Source: an uncultured Campylobacter sp. (GTDB lineage Bacteria; Campylobacterota; Campylobacteria; Campylobacterales; Campylobacteraceae). Taken from it: a stretch of 64,000 bases of DNA. A program made the translations under genes and the position numbers. The DNA lies in contig NZ_CALJPG010000021.1 in the NCBI RefSeq assembly GCF_937980635.1, forward strand, positions 117,489-181,488. Direction: 5' to 3'. The notes beneath the pieces are model-generated. The model saw nothing but the letters and a program-made list of their open reading frames with translations, searched no databases and had not been told where the DNA came from. Every line of letters starts with the position of its first letter. Position 1 is the stretch's first letter. Positions 32,739-42,900 of the stretch are shown piece after piece.

Positions 32739-33917
32739 CTATTTGTGGTAACTTTTTACGAATTTTTCTATGCGCTCAAAGCCGCGTTTTAGATTTTCCA
32801 TAGAGCACGCAAAGCTTACGCGGAAGTGCCCATCCATGCCAAATCCGCTTCCTGGCACCGTGGCTACGAGCCCTTTATCTAGCAGTTGCATGCAGAATTT
32901 CATACTATCAGGTTCTACCTGGGAACAATCTATGAAGAAATAAAATGCGCCATCTGGTTTTACGACACTAAGACCTGGGATCGCACCTATCGCGTCCGTA
33001 CCGAAGTCGCGCCTGCGCTCGTATTCGCGCCGCATCGTCTCGATATAATCGTCCGCCTCGCCGCGCAATACCGGCATCGCGCCTGCCTGGACGATGCTAG
33101 CTACGTTGCTGACGCTTTGGCTTTGTAAGTTTATCATCGCCTTATTTAGCTCATCGATCGCACAGGCGGTGTAGCCGAAGCGCCAGCCGGGCATCGCGCC
33201 GCATTTGCTTAGCCCGTTGATCGTCACGGTGCGCCTAAACATATCCTCGCTGATGCTTGCTGCGGCTATGAAGCTCTTGCCGAAGACGATTTTTTCGTAA
33301 ATTTCATCGGCAATTACCAAAACATCCGTGCCTTTTAGCACTTCCGCAAGCTCTTGCAGCTCCTGGCGCGAATATACGGCGCCTGCGGGGTTACTCGGGT
33401 TGAAAAGGCACAGCGCCTTCGTGCGCGGCGTGATCGCGGCTTTGAGCTGCGAGGCGGTGATTTTATATCGGTTTTCCGCCTTGGTGTTTACGATGACGGG
33501 CTTGCTGCCACAAAATTTTACAATTTCGGGGTAGGTGACCCAATAAGGCGCCGGTATTATGACCTCATCGCCTTCGTTTAAGATGCAGTTAAAGGCGTTA
33601 AATAGCGAGTGCTTGGCGCCTACGTTGGTGATGATCTGATCGGGCCTGTAATCTAGGTCGTTGTCGCGCTTTAGCTTCTGCGCGATTAAATTTAAAATTT
33701 CAGGCGTACCGGCAACCGGCGTATATTTTCCGCAGCCCTTAGCCATAGCTTCTATGACCGCCTTTTTGGCGACCTCTGCAGTATCGAAATCAGGCTCACC
33801 CGCACTTAGGATTACGACGTCTTGCCCCTGCGCTTTCATCTGCTTGGCTTTGGTGCTGATTGCGATCGTTAGGCTTTCGCCGAGCTTGCTTACGCGACTT
33901 GAAAGTGTTAATTTCAT
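32739..33917 (-). CDS. aspC: PLP-dependent aspartate/aromatic aminotransferase (class I)
   Basis: A 392-residue cytoplasmic aminotransferase of fold type I. The PLP-lysine is Lys238 in NGLSKCGAMPGWRFGY. The PLP-binding Asn/Asp/Tyr motifs are FNPSNPAGAVY and VIADEIYEKIVF, and the substrate arginine is in FRVSFACS. It most resembles the bacterial aspartate aminotransferases that make aspartate from oxaloacetate and glutamate. I use the ATG at 33917, with AAGGAG upstream and an ATGA overlap with the preceding gene; the nine codons further upstream have no ribosome site. The gene is the last of a run that starts with hisS. Confidence 0.88.
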   Translation of the reverse strand: MKLTLSSRVSKLGESLTIAISTKAKQMKAQGQDVVILSAGEPDFDTAEVAKKAVIEAMAKGCGKYTPVAGTPEILNLIAQKLKRDNDLDYRPDQIITNVGAKHSLFNAFNCILNEGDEVIIPAPYWVTYPEIVKFCGSKPVIVNTKAENRYKITASQLKAAITPRTKALCLFNPSNPAGAVYSRQELQELAEVLKGTDVLVIADEIYEKIVFGKSFIAAASISEDMFRRTVTINGLSKCGAMPGWRFGYTACAIDELNKAMINLQSQSVSNVASIVQAGAMPVLRGEADDYIETMRREYERRRDFGTDAIGAIPGLSVVKPDGAFYFFIDCSQVEPDSMKFCMQLLDKGLVATVPGSGFGMDGHFRVSFACSMENLKRGFERIEKFVKSYHK

Positions 33918-34393
33918 TGATGCTCCTTGGATTGGTTTAGACAATTTAAAATTTGATTTTTGACGCTAAAAGCTCTGCCGCTACTTGGGTCTTGGTCGTA
34001 GATATCGTCGATTTTATAATCGCCTCCGCTACGGACGAGTTTGTAGATTATCGTCTGCGCACCGTAGGGGCAGGTCTGAGTTACTACGACGGTATCGCGT
34101 TGTCCTAGCTCAAAATCATATTTCGCATCGTCGCAGACATCTTGACCGCCGATTACCGGATCGTAGTCCAAGCAGCCTACCTCACCTTCGCCGGCAGAGG
34201 CTTCATCCTGCATAAGCGCGGATCTGAAAGAAGCTGATAGGGCATTTTTGTGATCGCCGAAATAGGTATCCTTGATGTATAGACTTTTTACTAGGCTTAT
34301 TCTGGCGTCGTCCGCGGAATTTTTCGCGCTATTAGCATCGCTGCCGCTTGCCGATAAAATTGCACAAATTATAAAAAATAGAGCTTTTTTCAC
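33914..34393 (-). CDS. Secreted hypothetical protein, 159 aa
   Basis: A signal peptide (MKKALFFIICAILSASG) is followed by a compact, acidic periplasmic domain with four cysteines (GCLDYDP, DVCDD, TCPYGAQ and NCLN), so two disulphides are possible. VKSLYIKDTYFG near the N terminus and GDYKIDDIYDQDPS near the end recall small DUF3828-like periplasmic proteins, but I do not assign a function. It overlaps the aminotransferase gene by four bases and follows cysE by ten bases. Confidence 0.65.
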   Translation of the reverse strand: MKKALFFIICAILSASGSDANSAKNSADDARISLVKSLYIKDTYFGDHKNALSASFRSALMQDEASAGEGEVGCLDYDPVIGGQDVCDDAKYDFELGQRDTVVVTQTCPYGAQTIIYKLVRSGGDYKIDDIYDQDPSSGRAFSVKNQILNCLNQSKEHQ

Positions 34394-34403
34394 TTTAACC
34401 CTC

Positions 34404-35099
34404 TTATTTCAATGATTTCAGATACTCTTCGTAGAATTTGTTTAGATCCTCATCCATTGCGGCGATATCTTTTCTGCCGCTGCAGATGCACTCTTCTAAA
34501 ATTTCGATACGCTTGATGAGATATTTGATAAGCTCCTGGCTGATATCGGGAATTTTATTATGCGCTAAAGGATCGCTCTCGCAGCCGCCTAAAATTCTAG
34601 CCGGCACGCCCACGGCGGTGCAGTTTGGCGCTACGTCCTTTACGACGACGGAATTTGCGCCGATTTTGGAATTTTCGCCGATAGTGATATTGCCTAATAC
34701 TTTAGCTCCCGCACCCACTACGACGCCGTTTTGCAGCGTCGGATGGCGCTTTCCGTGCTCTAAGCTCACGCCGCCGAGAGTGACGCCCTGATAGATCAGA
34801 CAGTTATCGCCGATGATCGCGGTTTCTCCAATGACAAGCCCCGTAGCGTGGTCAAAAAACACTCCTCTGCCGATCTGTGCGCCCGGGTTGATATCTACGG
34901 CGGTGATTATGCGGGTAAGTCCGCTGATCGCGCGAGCTATGAGCTTAAAACCTCGCTCGTAGAAAAAATGCGCGAAGCGGTAATTTATTAGCGCCCAGAC
35001 GCCTGGATAGCAGAAAAATATCTCAAATACGCTATTGCATGCGGGGTCTTGACGCAAGGGCTCGGTAAAGTCCTGTTTTAAAATTTGCCAAAAACTCAT
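34404..35099 (-). CDS. cysE: Serine O-acetyltransferase CysE
   Basis: A 231-residue enzyme that makes O-acetylserine from serine and acetyl-CoA, the first step of cysteine synthesis. The N-terminal helical domain (FWQILKQDFTEPLRQDPACN) is followed by a left-handed beta-helix of hexapeptide repeats. These carry the catalytic histidines in FFDHATGLVIGE and LEHGKRHPTLQNG, and the conserved GAGAKVLGNITIGENSKIGA. The length fits the short epsilon-type CysE. It overlaps speA by four bases (ATGA). Confidence 0.92.
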   Translation of the reverse strand: MSFWQILKQDFTEPLRQDPACNSVFEIFFCYPGVWALINYRFAHFFYERGFKLIARAISGLTRIITAVDINPGAQIGRGVFFDHATGLVIGETAIIGDNCLIYQGVTLGGVSLEHGKRHPTLQNGVVVGAGAKVLGNITIGENSKIGANSVVVKDVAPNCTAVGVPARILGGCESDPLAHNKIPDISQELIKYLIKRIEILEECICSGRKDIAAMDEDLNKFYEEYLKSLK

Positions 35100-36934
35100 T
35101 TGATCGTCTTTAAGTAGCTATTGTCGTTTAAAAACAGATATAGCTCGCCCAGGATATGCTTTTTCTCTTTATCTCCGATAAGATTTGATTTTTCGACGCG
35201 CTCGTTTAGGCTTTCGCGGATATCTACTACGTCGTAGTCCATATCCTCCAAGATGTCGATGACCGATTGAGATTCGATAAAATCCTTGATCTCAAAGCCG
35301 CCGTCATCCTTTAAAATCACGGTCGCCTCTGTTGGGTGTGCAAAGAGGTTGTGGCTCATGCCAAGCACCTCCTGATAGGCTCCGACAAGGAAAAAGCCCA
35401 AAAAATACTCCTCTTTTTCAGGATCGAAATCGTGCAGAAAGAGCGGATTTTTTTGATTGTCGAATTCTATCTCGCCGTCGCTATCGCAGGTGATATCCCA
35501 GATCGACGCAGATAGCGTGGCGCGCTCGTCCAGCCTCTCTAGAGGCATGATTGGGAAGTGCTGCTTGATGCCCCAAAAATCGGGCAGGCTTTGAAAGATC
35601 GAAAAATTTACTAAATAGCGCTCTTGGGCGTTGCCTAAGGAGTTTAAGAAATTACTATATTCTTGCTTGTTGCCTAAAATTCCATACGCCTTTCGCATTA
35701 TTAGATGAACTAAAATTTCGCCGTTTGAGCGGTCGATCAGATCGACGTATCCCAGATCAAATAGAGTAAGCACGCTCTCCATGTGCGACATGGCGTCGTG
35801 CAGATACTCTAGCGCGTTGGAGGGTTTTAGAGTTTTATACAGATCGTATAGTTCGGCGACTACCGGCGGATTATCCTTTTTTAGGGCGAGCTTTTCTTCG
35901 GCGTATTCTTGGGTAAAAAGCTCCAAAATCGGCGCCACGAGCACCGCGTGACTGGCGGCTACGTATCTGCCGCTCTCGATAAAAATATCCGGCTCGGCCT
36001 CTTTTTTATCCTCTGCGATCGATTTTAGCAAAAAAACCACGTCGTTGGCGTATTCTTTTAGCGTATAGTTGCGGCTGGAGCTTTCTTTGGCTTGGGAGTA
36101 TTCGATAGCGAGCCCTCCGCCTAAATTTATGGATTTTAAATTTTTCGCGCCCATTTTTCGAAGCTCAGTATAGATATTGCCCGCCTCGATGAGAGCCTTT
36201 TTGAGCGGGTGGATCTCGGTAATCTGCGAGCCGATATGAAAATGGATCATCGTAAACTGCTCGATGAGGTCGTTTTTCTTGAGTAAGTTTATCGCCTCTA
36301 TAAGCTCGGTTGAGGTAAGACCGAATTTGGAATTTATCCCGCCGCTTTTCGCCCACAGTCCGCTTCCGGAGTTATGCAGCCTGATGCGTAGCCCGATGAA
36401 AGGCTTTGGCGCAAACCGCTCCTTAGCCGTTTCGATGATGGTTTCAAGCTCGTTTAGCCCCTCGATCGTAAGCGTTACGTTATGCCCCATCTCGGCAGCG
36501 ATGAAGCCGATATTTATAAGCTCCTTATCTTTAAAACCGTTTACGGTAATCGGCGCGCCGTATTTGTTATACGCCATCGCTAGTAGCAGTTCAGGCTTGC
36601 TGCCGGCTTCGAGTCCATATCCGTAAGGCTCGCCGATATCGACTAAATTTTTAACGAAGCCCGGGAATTGATTTACCTTAAGTGGATAGACGGCGTGGAA
36701 TTTTCCCTTGTAGCCAAACTCCTTAATAGCGCGGTTAAAATTTGAGTAAATTTCGACTATTTGCTTTTTGATGAGGTGCGGAAAGCGCAGCAGTATCGGG
36801 CCTCGCACGCCGTCTGCGCGGATCTCTTTTATGATATCCACCAAAGGCTGCTTGAAATCGGAGTTTAGGCATAGCTTACCGCCGTCTATTGTGAAGTTGG
36901 AATTCCCCCAAATATTTAGTCCGTAATCGCTCAT
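35096..36934 (-). CDS. speA: Biosynthetic arginine decarboxylase SpeA
   Basis: A 612-residue PLP enzyme of alanine-racemase fold (fold type III) that decarboxylates arginine to agmatine for polyamine synthesis. The PLP lysine is Lys86 in FHAVYPLKVNQ. GLEAGSKPELLLAM, the Gly-rich phosphate loop SINLGGGLAIEYSQ and the C-terminal dimer part with the substrate region CDSDG are present. The length is near the usual 610-660. It overlaps hisS and cysE as ATGA on both sides, so the three are one transcription unit. Confidence 0.95.
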   Translation of the reverse strand: MSDYGLNIWGNSNFTIDGGKLCLNSDFKQPLVDIIKEIRADGVRGPILLRFPHLIKKQIVEIYSNFNRAIKEFGYKGKFHAVYPLKVNQFPGFVKNLVDIGEPYGYGLEAGSKPELLLAMAYNKYGAPITVNGFKDKELINIGFIAAEMGHNVTLTIEGLNELETIIETAKERFAPKPFIGLRIRLHNSGSGLWAKSGGINSKFGLTSTELIEAINLLKKNDLIEQFTMIHFHIGSQITEIHPLKKALIEAGNIYTELRKMGAKNLKSINLGGGLAIEYSQAKESSSRNYTLKEYANDVVFLLKSIAEDKKEAEPDIFIESGRYVAASHAVLVAPILELFTQEYAEEKLALKKDNPPVVAELYDLYKTLKPSNALEYLHDAMSHMESVLTLFDLGYVDLIDRSNGEILVHLIMRKAYGILGNKQEYSNFLNSLGNAQERYLVNFSIFQSLPDFWGIKQHFPIMPLERLDERATLSASIWDITCDSDGEIEFDNQKNPLFLHDFDPEKEEYFLGFFLVGAYQEVLGMSHNLFAHPTEATVILKDDGGFEIKDFIESQSVIDILEDMDYDVVDIRESLNERVEKSNLIGDKEKKHILGELYLFLNDNSYLKTIK

Positions 36935-38172
36935 GCTCTATCCTTAAAAAATGCTTCGACCTCTTTAAATTTAATCGCAAAGCTGCTTTGATCCTCTAAA
37001 TTTTTGCACCACACCTCGGCTCGGTCAAACTCGTCCTGCCCGATGCAAAGGCAAAATTTCGCCTCCGCCCCGTCGGCTGCTTTTAAATGCTTGGCTAGGC
37101 TCTTGGGCTCGTATGAAATTTGAGTTTTACAAAGCTTTCGCAGCTTTAGCGCAAATGAAAATGCCGTGCTAACAAACGCCTCATCCAGCGCGCCGATATA
37201 AATCCCCTCGCGCTCTTGAGGGGCTTCGCGCGTTTTTAAAATTTCGGCTATTCGCTCGATGCCGATCGCAAAGCCCACGCCAGCCGTCTTTCTGCCGCCT
37301 AAAAACTCCACGAGTCTGTCATAGCGCCCGCCGCCGCCTACGGCACTTTGTGCGCCAAGCTCGGATGAGACGAACTCAAAGGCGGTTTTGCAGTAGTAAT
37401 CAAGCCCGCGCACGAGCTTCGCATCGATCTCAAATTTTTGTCCGTTTTGGGTTAAGATTCTTTGCAGCTGCTCAAATTCCGCGGCGCAGGCGTCGTTTAA
37501 ATTTTCCGTTATAAGCGGCGCGGCGGCTAAAATTTTCTGGCAGCTTTCGTTTTTGCAGTCCAGCACGCGGATCGGATTGGTATCGATGCGCCTTTGGCAG
37601 TCCTCGCAGAGCCTGTCTTTACGTTCTTGTAAGAAATTTACGAGCTTGGTTTTATATGCCGGCATGCACTCCTCATCGCCTAAAGAGTTGATTTTAAGCG
37701 TTGCGGCGACATTCAGCTCGCGTAAAATTTGAGCTAGCATCAAGATCACGCTCGCATCCTCATAAACGCTACTTTCGCCGAAGCACTCGACGCCGAATTG
37801 GTGAAACTCGCGCAGACGCCCCTTTTGCGGGCGCTCGTAGCGAAACATCGAGCCTTGATAATAAAATTTATGCACGCCGCCGCTGCGGTCTAGCTTTTTT
37901 TCGATAAAGGCGCGCACGACGCCCGCGGTGCCCTCGGGGCGCAGGCAGACGCTATCGCCGCTTTTATCGCTAAACTCATACATCTCCTTGCCGACGATGT
38001 CGCTGCTCTCGCCGACGCTGCGGCGAAATAGCGCGGTCTGTTCGAGCTTGGGCGTTTCGATGAGACAAAAGCCGTAATTGCGCGCCACGCGCTCGCATAC
38101 GCTTAAAATTTGCGAGTAGATGCGCGCTTGCTCGCCTGAAATATCGTTCATACCGCGAAGTGCCTTGATCAT
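36931..38172 (-). CDS. hisS: Histidyl-tRNA synthetase
   Basis: A class II aminoacyl-tRNA synthetase of 413 residues that charges tRNA-His. Motif 1 starts at about residue 40 (IETPKLEQTALFRRSVGESS). Motif 2 is YYQGSMFRYERPQKGRLREF. The histidine-specific patches are LVRGLDYYCKTAFEF and SAVGGGGRYDRLVEFLGG, and motif 3 is GVGFAIGIERI. The C-terminal anticodon-binding domain is present. It is the first gene of the hisS-speA-cysE run; the 212-base spacer upstream contains the start of an AT-rich promoter but no clear hexamers. Confidence 0.97.
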   Translation of the reverse strand: MIKALRGMNDISGEQARIYSQILSVCERVARNYGFCLIETPKLEQTALFRRSVGESSDIVGKEMYEFSDKSGDSVCLRPEGTAGVVRAFIEKKLDRSGGVHKFYYQGSMFRYERPQKGRLREFHQFGVECFGESSVYEDASVILMLAQILRELNVAATLKINSLGDEECMPAYKTKLVNFLQERKDRLCEDCQRRIDTNPIRVLDCKNESCQKILAAAPLITENLNDACAAEFEQLQRILTQNGQKFEIDAKLVRGLDYYCKTAFEFVSSELGAQSAVGGGGRYDRLVEFLGGRKTAGVGFAIGIERIAEILKTREAPQEREGIYIGALDEAFVSTAFSFALKLRKLCKTQISYEPKSLAKHLKAADGAEAKFCLCIGQDEFDRAEVWCKNLEDQSSFAIKFKEVEAFFKDRA

Positions 38173-38384
38173 CTATGAAATCCTTTGTGAAATTTAAAAT
38201 TTTCAAATTTTTGCGGCGATTATAGTTAAATTTTCCTAAATTTTAAGCCCTGCCGCTCGCGGTTTTGTATCGGTTCTGCTTATTTGCATCGCGCACCGCA
38301 AAATAAAATACGCTTCATGATAAATTAAATTCGGCAAAGTACGGATAAAAAGGCAAACCTCAAAGGTCGCTAAATTTCAATCGC

Positions 38385-38936
38385 CTATGCAAGCTCGAGC
38401 GAAAGGATCTCCGTAACCTTGCCCGCTTCGTCCTCGCAGCTTACGGCAATATAATCAAAGCCGTTTGCTTTAACCTCATCCCACGAGGCGGTCCCGCCGT
38501 TTATCAGTAGGACTCTGCCGCTCTCGTCCGTTTCGTATTCGTCCATTTCGTCGTCGTAGAGGGTGCTATAGCCGAATTTTAAGCGGATTTTGCACGGCGG
38601 TAGGTTAAATTTCGCTAGCTCGCGGCGGGCTACTTTTTCTGCGTCAAGCTCGTCGCAAAACATCGCGTTGTAGCCGTGCGCGGCGCCGTCAAAAAGTAAA
38701 ATTTCCTCGCCGGTTTTTACGCATTTGGCTATGAGCTTGCACGGCACGAGCTCGTCCTCGTCGTAAAAATCGGCGATATAATCGTTCGGCAAAGCTTCGC
38801 CGCGAAAAAGCTCGCCGAAATAATAAATTTCAAAATATTCGCCGCCCGCGCCGGATCTGATTTGGGCATTTAGATAATCGTCCCAAGTTACGTTAAATAC
38901 GTTGTTTGCTAAATATGTCGGCACCCTCTCGTTCAT
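38385..38936 (-). CDS. Hypothetical acidic protein, 183 aa
   Basis: A soluble, strongly acidic protein (for example YIADFYDEDELVPC and YDDEMDEYETDESG), without signal peptide or membrane segment. The pattern of short strands and a central helix does not match a family I can name. The start at 38936 has AAAGGAG in place; the frame stays open far upstream but that sequence is basic and lacks a ribosome site. It lies between hisS and another small hypothetical gene, each with its own spacer. Confidence 0.65.
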   Translation of the reverse strand: MNERVPTYLANNVFNVTWDDYLNAQIRSGAGGEYFEIYYFGELFRGEALPNDYIADFYDEDELVPCKLIAKCVKTGEEILLFDGAAHGYNAMFCDELDAEKVARRELAKFNLPPCKIRLKFGYSTLYDDEMDEYETDESGRVLLINGGTASWDEVKANGFDYIAVSCEDEAGKVTEILSLELA

Positions 38937-39269
38937 CTTCGCTCCTTTAGCGTAAATTTTAAAATTTCGCAAAATTATAACATATCTCGCGTCCGAGGCG
39001 TCTGCTCGCGCAACCGAAAGACAGGTCGTTTGCAAGCCTGCTATCGCCGCGCACCGCATGAGTTTAATGTATCTCGCACTGCGAAGCGGTTTGATTTTAA
39101 AATTTAATTTGCGATGTGTCGCGCCAGCTCGCGCCATGCTATGTAAATTTAAAGCGCTACGCAAAATTTAACGCATTGCATAAAATTTTAAATTTTACCG
39201 CGGCGCAGATCACGCGCCGTTTCGGCTTAGGCGTCTATTTTAAACCGGCTAAGCTCGGCGGTAAAATTT
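38937..39269. other. Gene-free spacer
   Basis: 333 bases with AAATTTAAA words and several GCGC-rich islands near 39200-39240. There are frames but no protein-like sequence. Nothing further is recognised. Confidence 0.4.
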
Positions 39270-39752
39270 CTACTTCGCCGCCTTGAAGCTCAAGAATTCC
39301 TCGTAGCGGCGATCGATGATCTCTTTGATCTCGGCGTAATTTTGCGGCGAGTTTTCTATGTAAAAATAGGCGTTGTCGAAGTTTTTATCGCCGAATTTGC
39401 GCGCGACGAAATCGTCGTAATCTTGCAAATACCAGCCGTGCGTTTTGGCAAATTTCGTGCGGTCCGTGGTGTAGTAGGCATTTGCAAAGGCCTTACCAGC
39501 GGTGTTTAGCTCGTCGCTGCTTAGCACGCCGTCCATGGCGTCGAAAAAATACTGACGATAATCAAAGCTATCGACCATCTTTGCTATATCGTCCGCGAAA
39601 TCCGCCGCGAAGTCCTTGGAATAGAGCTTGCGCTCCATGCACCAGCGAAAGAAAAACGCTATGTGCGTCGCGCCGTTTTCCTGCGGAATGTCAGTCGGCG
39701 CGTTTTTCGCGCCCCAGTGCCATTTTGCCTTGTCGTAGGTCACGTAAGCCAT
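39270..39752 (-). CDS. DUF7832-like protein, 160 aa
   Basis: A 160-residue soluble protein. Its N-terminal part, TYDKAKWHWGAKNAPTDIPQ followed by ENGATHIAFFFRWCMERKL, is typical of the small DUF7832 group, in which a Trp-His pair and a Gly-Ala-Thr-His motif are conserved. The middle is rich in aromatic residues (FDYRQYFFDAMDG and YYTTDRTKFAKTHGWYLQDY). The function is unknown. I use the ATG at 39752, with AAAAGGAG just upstream. Single gene, spacers on both sides. Confidence 0.65.
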   Translation of the reverse strand: MAYVTYDKAKWHWGAKNAPTDIPQENGATHIAFFFRWCMERKLYSKDFAADFADDIAKMVDSFDYRQYFFDAMDGVLSSDELNTAGKAFANAYYTTDRTKFAKTHGWYLQDYDDFVARKFGDKNFDNAYFYIENSPQNYAEIKEIIDRRYEEFLSFKAAK

Positions 39753-39964
39753 TTTGCTCTCCTTTTTTTGGACTTTAAGTTGCATAAATTTTAGAAATTA
39801 AAAGCAAACGACGCTTGGTAAAGCTCTAAATTTTATCCGATGCAATCTGCGCCGTGAAATTTCAAATTTTATATCAGATCGCCCGTTACCTCATAATTAC
39901 ATTCGCTTCGTAAAATTTTGCCGCGACTAAATTACGTTTAAATTCTATCGCATCTCGTAGAATT

Positions 39965-42900
39965 TCACGCGCCTCGTCCTATGTCCTTTAGTCGCTGCTT
40001 TGCCGCAGCCGTCACGTCCTCTTCGTAATCATACCACGCAAACATCGCGCCGTGCTGCACCGAGCCGCCCAGTAGATCGCCTCCCTGGCGGTTTTTCAGA
40101 TCGATATTTGCGACCTTAAATCCATCCAGCGTCGCTGCGAACTCGCGCAGGCGCTGCGGCGGGGATTTGAGCTTGGTGTATAGGTAGCAGCGCCCCGCCT
40201 GGCCCTTGCGCCCGACGCGCCCGCGCAGCTGATGAAGCGACGCAAGCCCCATCCGCTCGGCGCCCACGATTAAAATGACGCTAAGCCGCGGCAGCGAAAT
40301 GCCCACTTCGACGATCGTCGTGGTTATCAGCAGTCGCCCCTCGTCTCGGAAGCGGCGCAGGATCTCCTCCTTGTCCTTGTCGCTGCCGTGAGTAATCATC
40401 ACGTCCGCAAACTGAGCCTTCCAAAACGGCGCCGCCTCCTCAAGGCTTTGATAGACCGAGCTCTCGCTTTGCTGCACTAGCGGATAGACGATGATCGCTT
40501 GATTGCCCGCGGCAAGCTCGCGGCGCAGATCCTGCATAAAGCCCGCAAATCCGTCGTTTTGCAGGATTTTGGTTTTGATCTGCTTTTCAAACGGCAGCTG
40601 TTTTAAAAAGCTAAAGCTCACGAGTTCGGACTGGATCATGCTCAGCGTGCGCGGTATCGGCGTGGCGCTAAACTGAATGAAATGCGCTCGAAACTCGCCG
40701 TTTTCGGTGAGGCGCGCGATCTTTTCGCGCTGGTTGGAGCCGAAGCGGTGCTGCTCATCGACCATTATGAGATTTGACGGCGCGAGCTCGTGGTAGAGCA
40801 GGGCGTGAGTGCCGATGACAAGGTGCGCGCCTGCGAAATTCGGCTCGCGATCGCCGCTTTTTACGAGCAGGACTTTGATCCGCGGCGGCAGCAGACGGCG
40901 CGCCTCGGCGTAAATTTGCTCCGCCAATATGCTCGTAGGCGCCATCAGATAGCTGATGCGCGGATAGTTCATCGCCGCGCTCGCGAGGATCACGAGCGTC
41001 TTGCCGCTGCCTACGTCGCCCATGACGACGCGGCGGCGCGCCAGAGGGCTTTGCAGATCGCTAGCGATGTCCTTTATCGCGCTTAGCTGATCGCGCGTAG
41101 GCTCAAAAGGAAGCGAAACGAGCCAGTCCGAAATGTCGTGTAGCGGGTAAATTTGCGCCGGGAAACTTGTTTTTTTCGCGCTTAGCTTTTGCAGGTAGTT
41201 TAGAATTTCTACAAATTTCAGCGTGCGTAAAATCACAGCACCACTCATCTGCGTGACGGCTGCGGCTCGGACGGCCTCGGCGGCATGGACAGTTCCAGCG
41301 TCGCTTGCAATTTGAGCGATTGTAGGTATGGCGGTCGTAGCTTGGGCGGCTGCGGTCTGGATAGTTTTGGTTTGATAATGCGTAGGTTGCACGGCACAAT
41401 CGCGCAATGCGCTCATCGGTGCGGCGAGCGCGTCTTGAACAGCCTCGGCATCGCTTGCATTTTGAGCGATCGTGGGCTTTGCGGTTGCGGTCTGCGCAGC
41501 TATTACCGTCTGAAAATTTTCGGTTTGATTGCATACAGGCTGCACGCTCGTAGCTTGCGCGCTCAAAGTTTGGGTAGTCGCGGCTTGCGCGCTCACTACT
41601 CGGCTTGAAGTTTGGATTGCCGTAGGTTTTCCACTTACCTCTTGAGTTTGGGGGGTTACGGGTTGCAAATCTGCGATTCGAACGTCTGAAGTTTGAATCG
41701 CTGCGGGTTGCCTACCTACGTCTTGAGTTTGGGTGGTCGCGGATTGCGTATCTACGTCTTGGGTGCTTGAATTTTGTTGGGCGGCTATGGACTGCTCAGT
41801 CACGATATGCTCTAGCATGGGTTGTGCGGTCATAGCTTGAGCGTCTGCTGACCGTGCCGCTGTTTGGGTGATGGATGCTAGGTCGTTTGAAATTTTATCG
41901 CCGCTCGCCACAGCGTCATTATTGTCTTTAAGATGGTCTGAAATTTCATCTTCGCGCGCTTCGGCGCCGTATGCGGCAAGAAAATCAGTGCCGCTTTGAA
42001 CGCTAAAATTTTCGTCGTTATAAATCTCTGCATCGTGCGCTTGGCGCCCTTCGACATCTAAAATTTTATCGCTCGCAATCTCGCCGTCACGAAGGCTTGG
42101 GAGGAGCGAGGTCTCCGCAACCTTTGGAATTTCGCCGCTTAAAATTTCATTCGCTGTGTCGCGCTTTGTCTCGCAGGCAAGAACTCCGCCATTTTGCGGA
42201 TGGACTGAAACTTTGCCCCTAAAAATTTCATCATTTTGCGATCCGTCCTTTAAAATTTCGGCGGCGAAGCTTTGCGAGCCTGGAATTTCGCCGTTATCTG
42301 AAATTCCGTCGCCATTTAAAATTTTGTCGCTGTTTGAAATTTCGCCATTTAAAATTTCACTGCCGCTCGGAATTATGCCGCTGTTTGAAATGTCGTCGCG
42401 CTCGCCGAAATTTTCCGCGCCGTCCCCCTTGAGCTGCCTATTTAGCGCGGCTAGCATTCGTACGCTGCGCGGCGAGCTCTCGTGTAGCGCAAGCAATACC
42501 GCCGCCTCGTCCGCGCGCAGTCCGCAGGCTAAAAGCGCATCCGCGCTTAGATATTTTTTGATCAGCTTTTGCGCTGCCGCGTCGCTCAGTGCGGCTTTAT
42601 ATTTGGGTGCGATCTTGCCTGGCTCGCTTACGATTTTTGGGTTTACGAACTGCCACGAGCCGAAGCTTTCGTCGCATTTGCCGTGGATGAAAAATTTTTT
42701 GCCGCGCTTAAAGGCGCCGAAGTGCCAGTTTTTGGCGTTGAAGATCACGATTTTGATCTCGCGTTCCCAGCTGAGGCAGTGCGCCGTGACGATGAGCATC
42801 GAGCCGCGCCTGTGTTGGAAGAGGCACTCGACCTCCGCCGTGCTCTCGCCCGCGCACGGCGCATCCCCCACGCTCAGATCGTCGAAGCTTTTGGGCAGAA

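Noticed and set aside
41235..42430. Two separate genes instead of one long recG
   Set aside because: The frame is continuous from the wedge part to the helicase and both ends match RecG, so one gene with an insert is the simpler reading.
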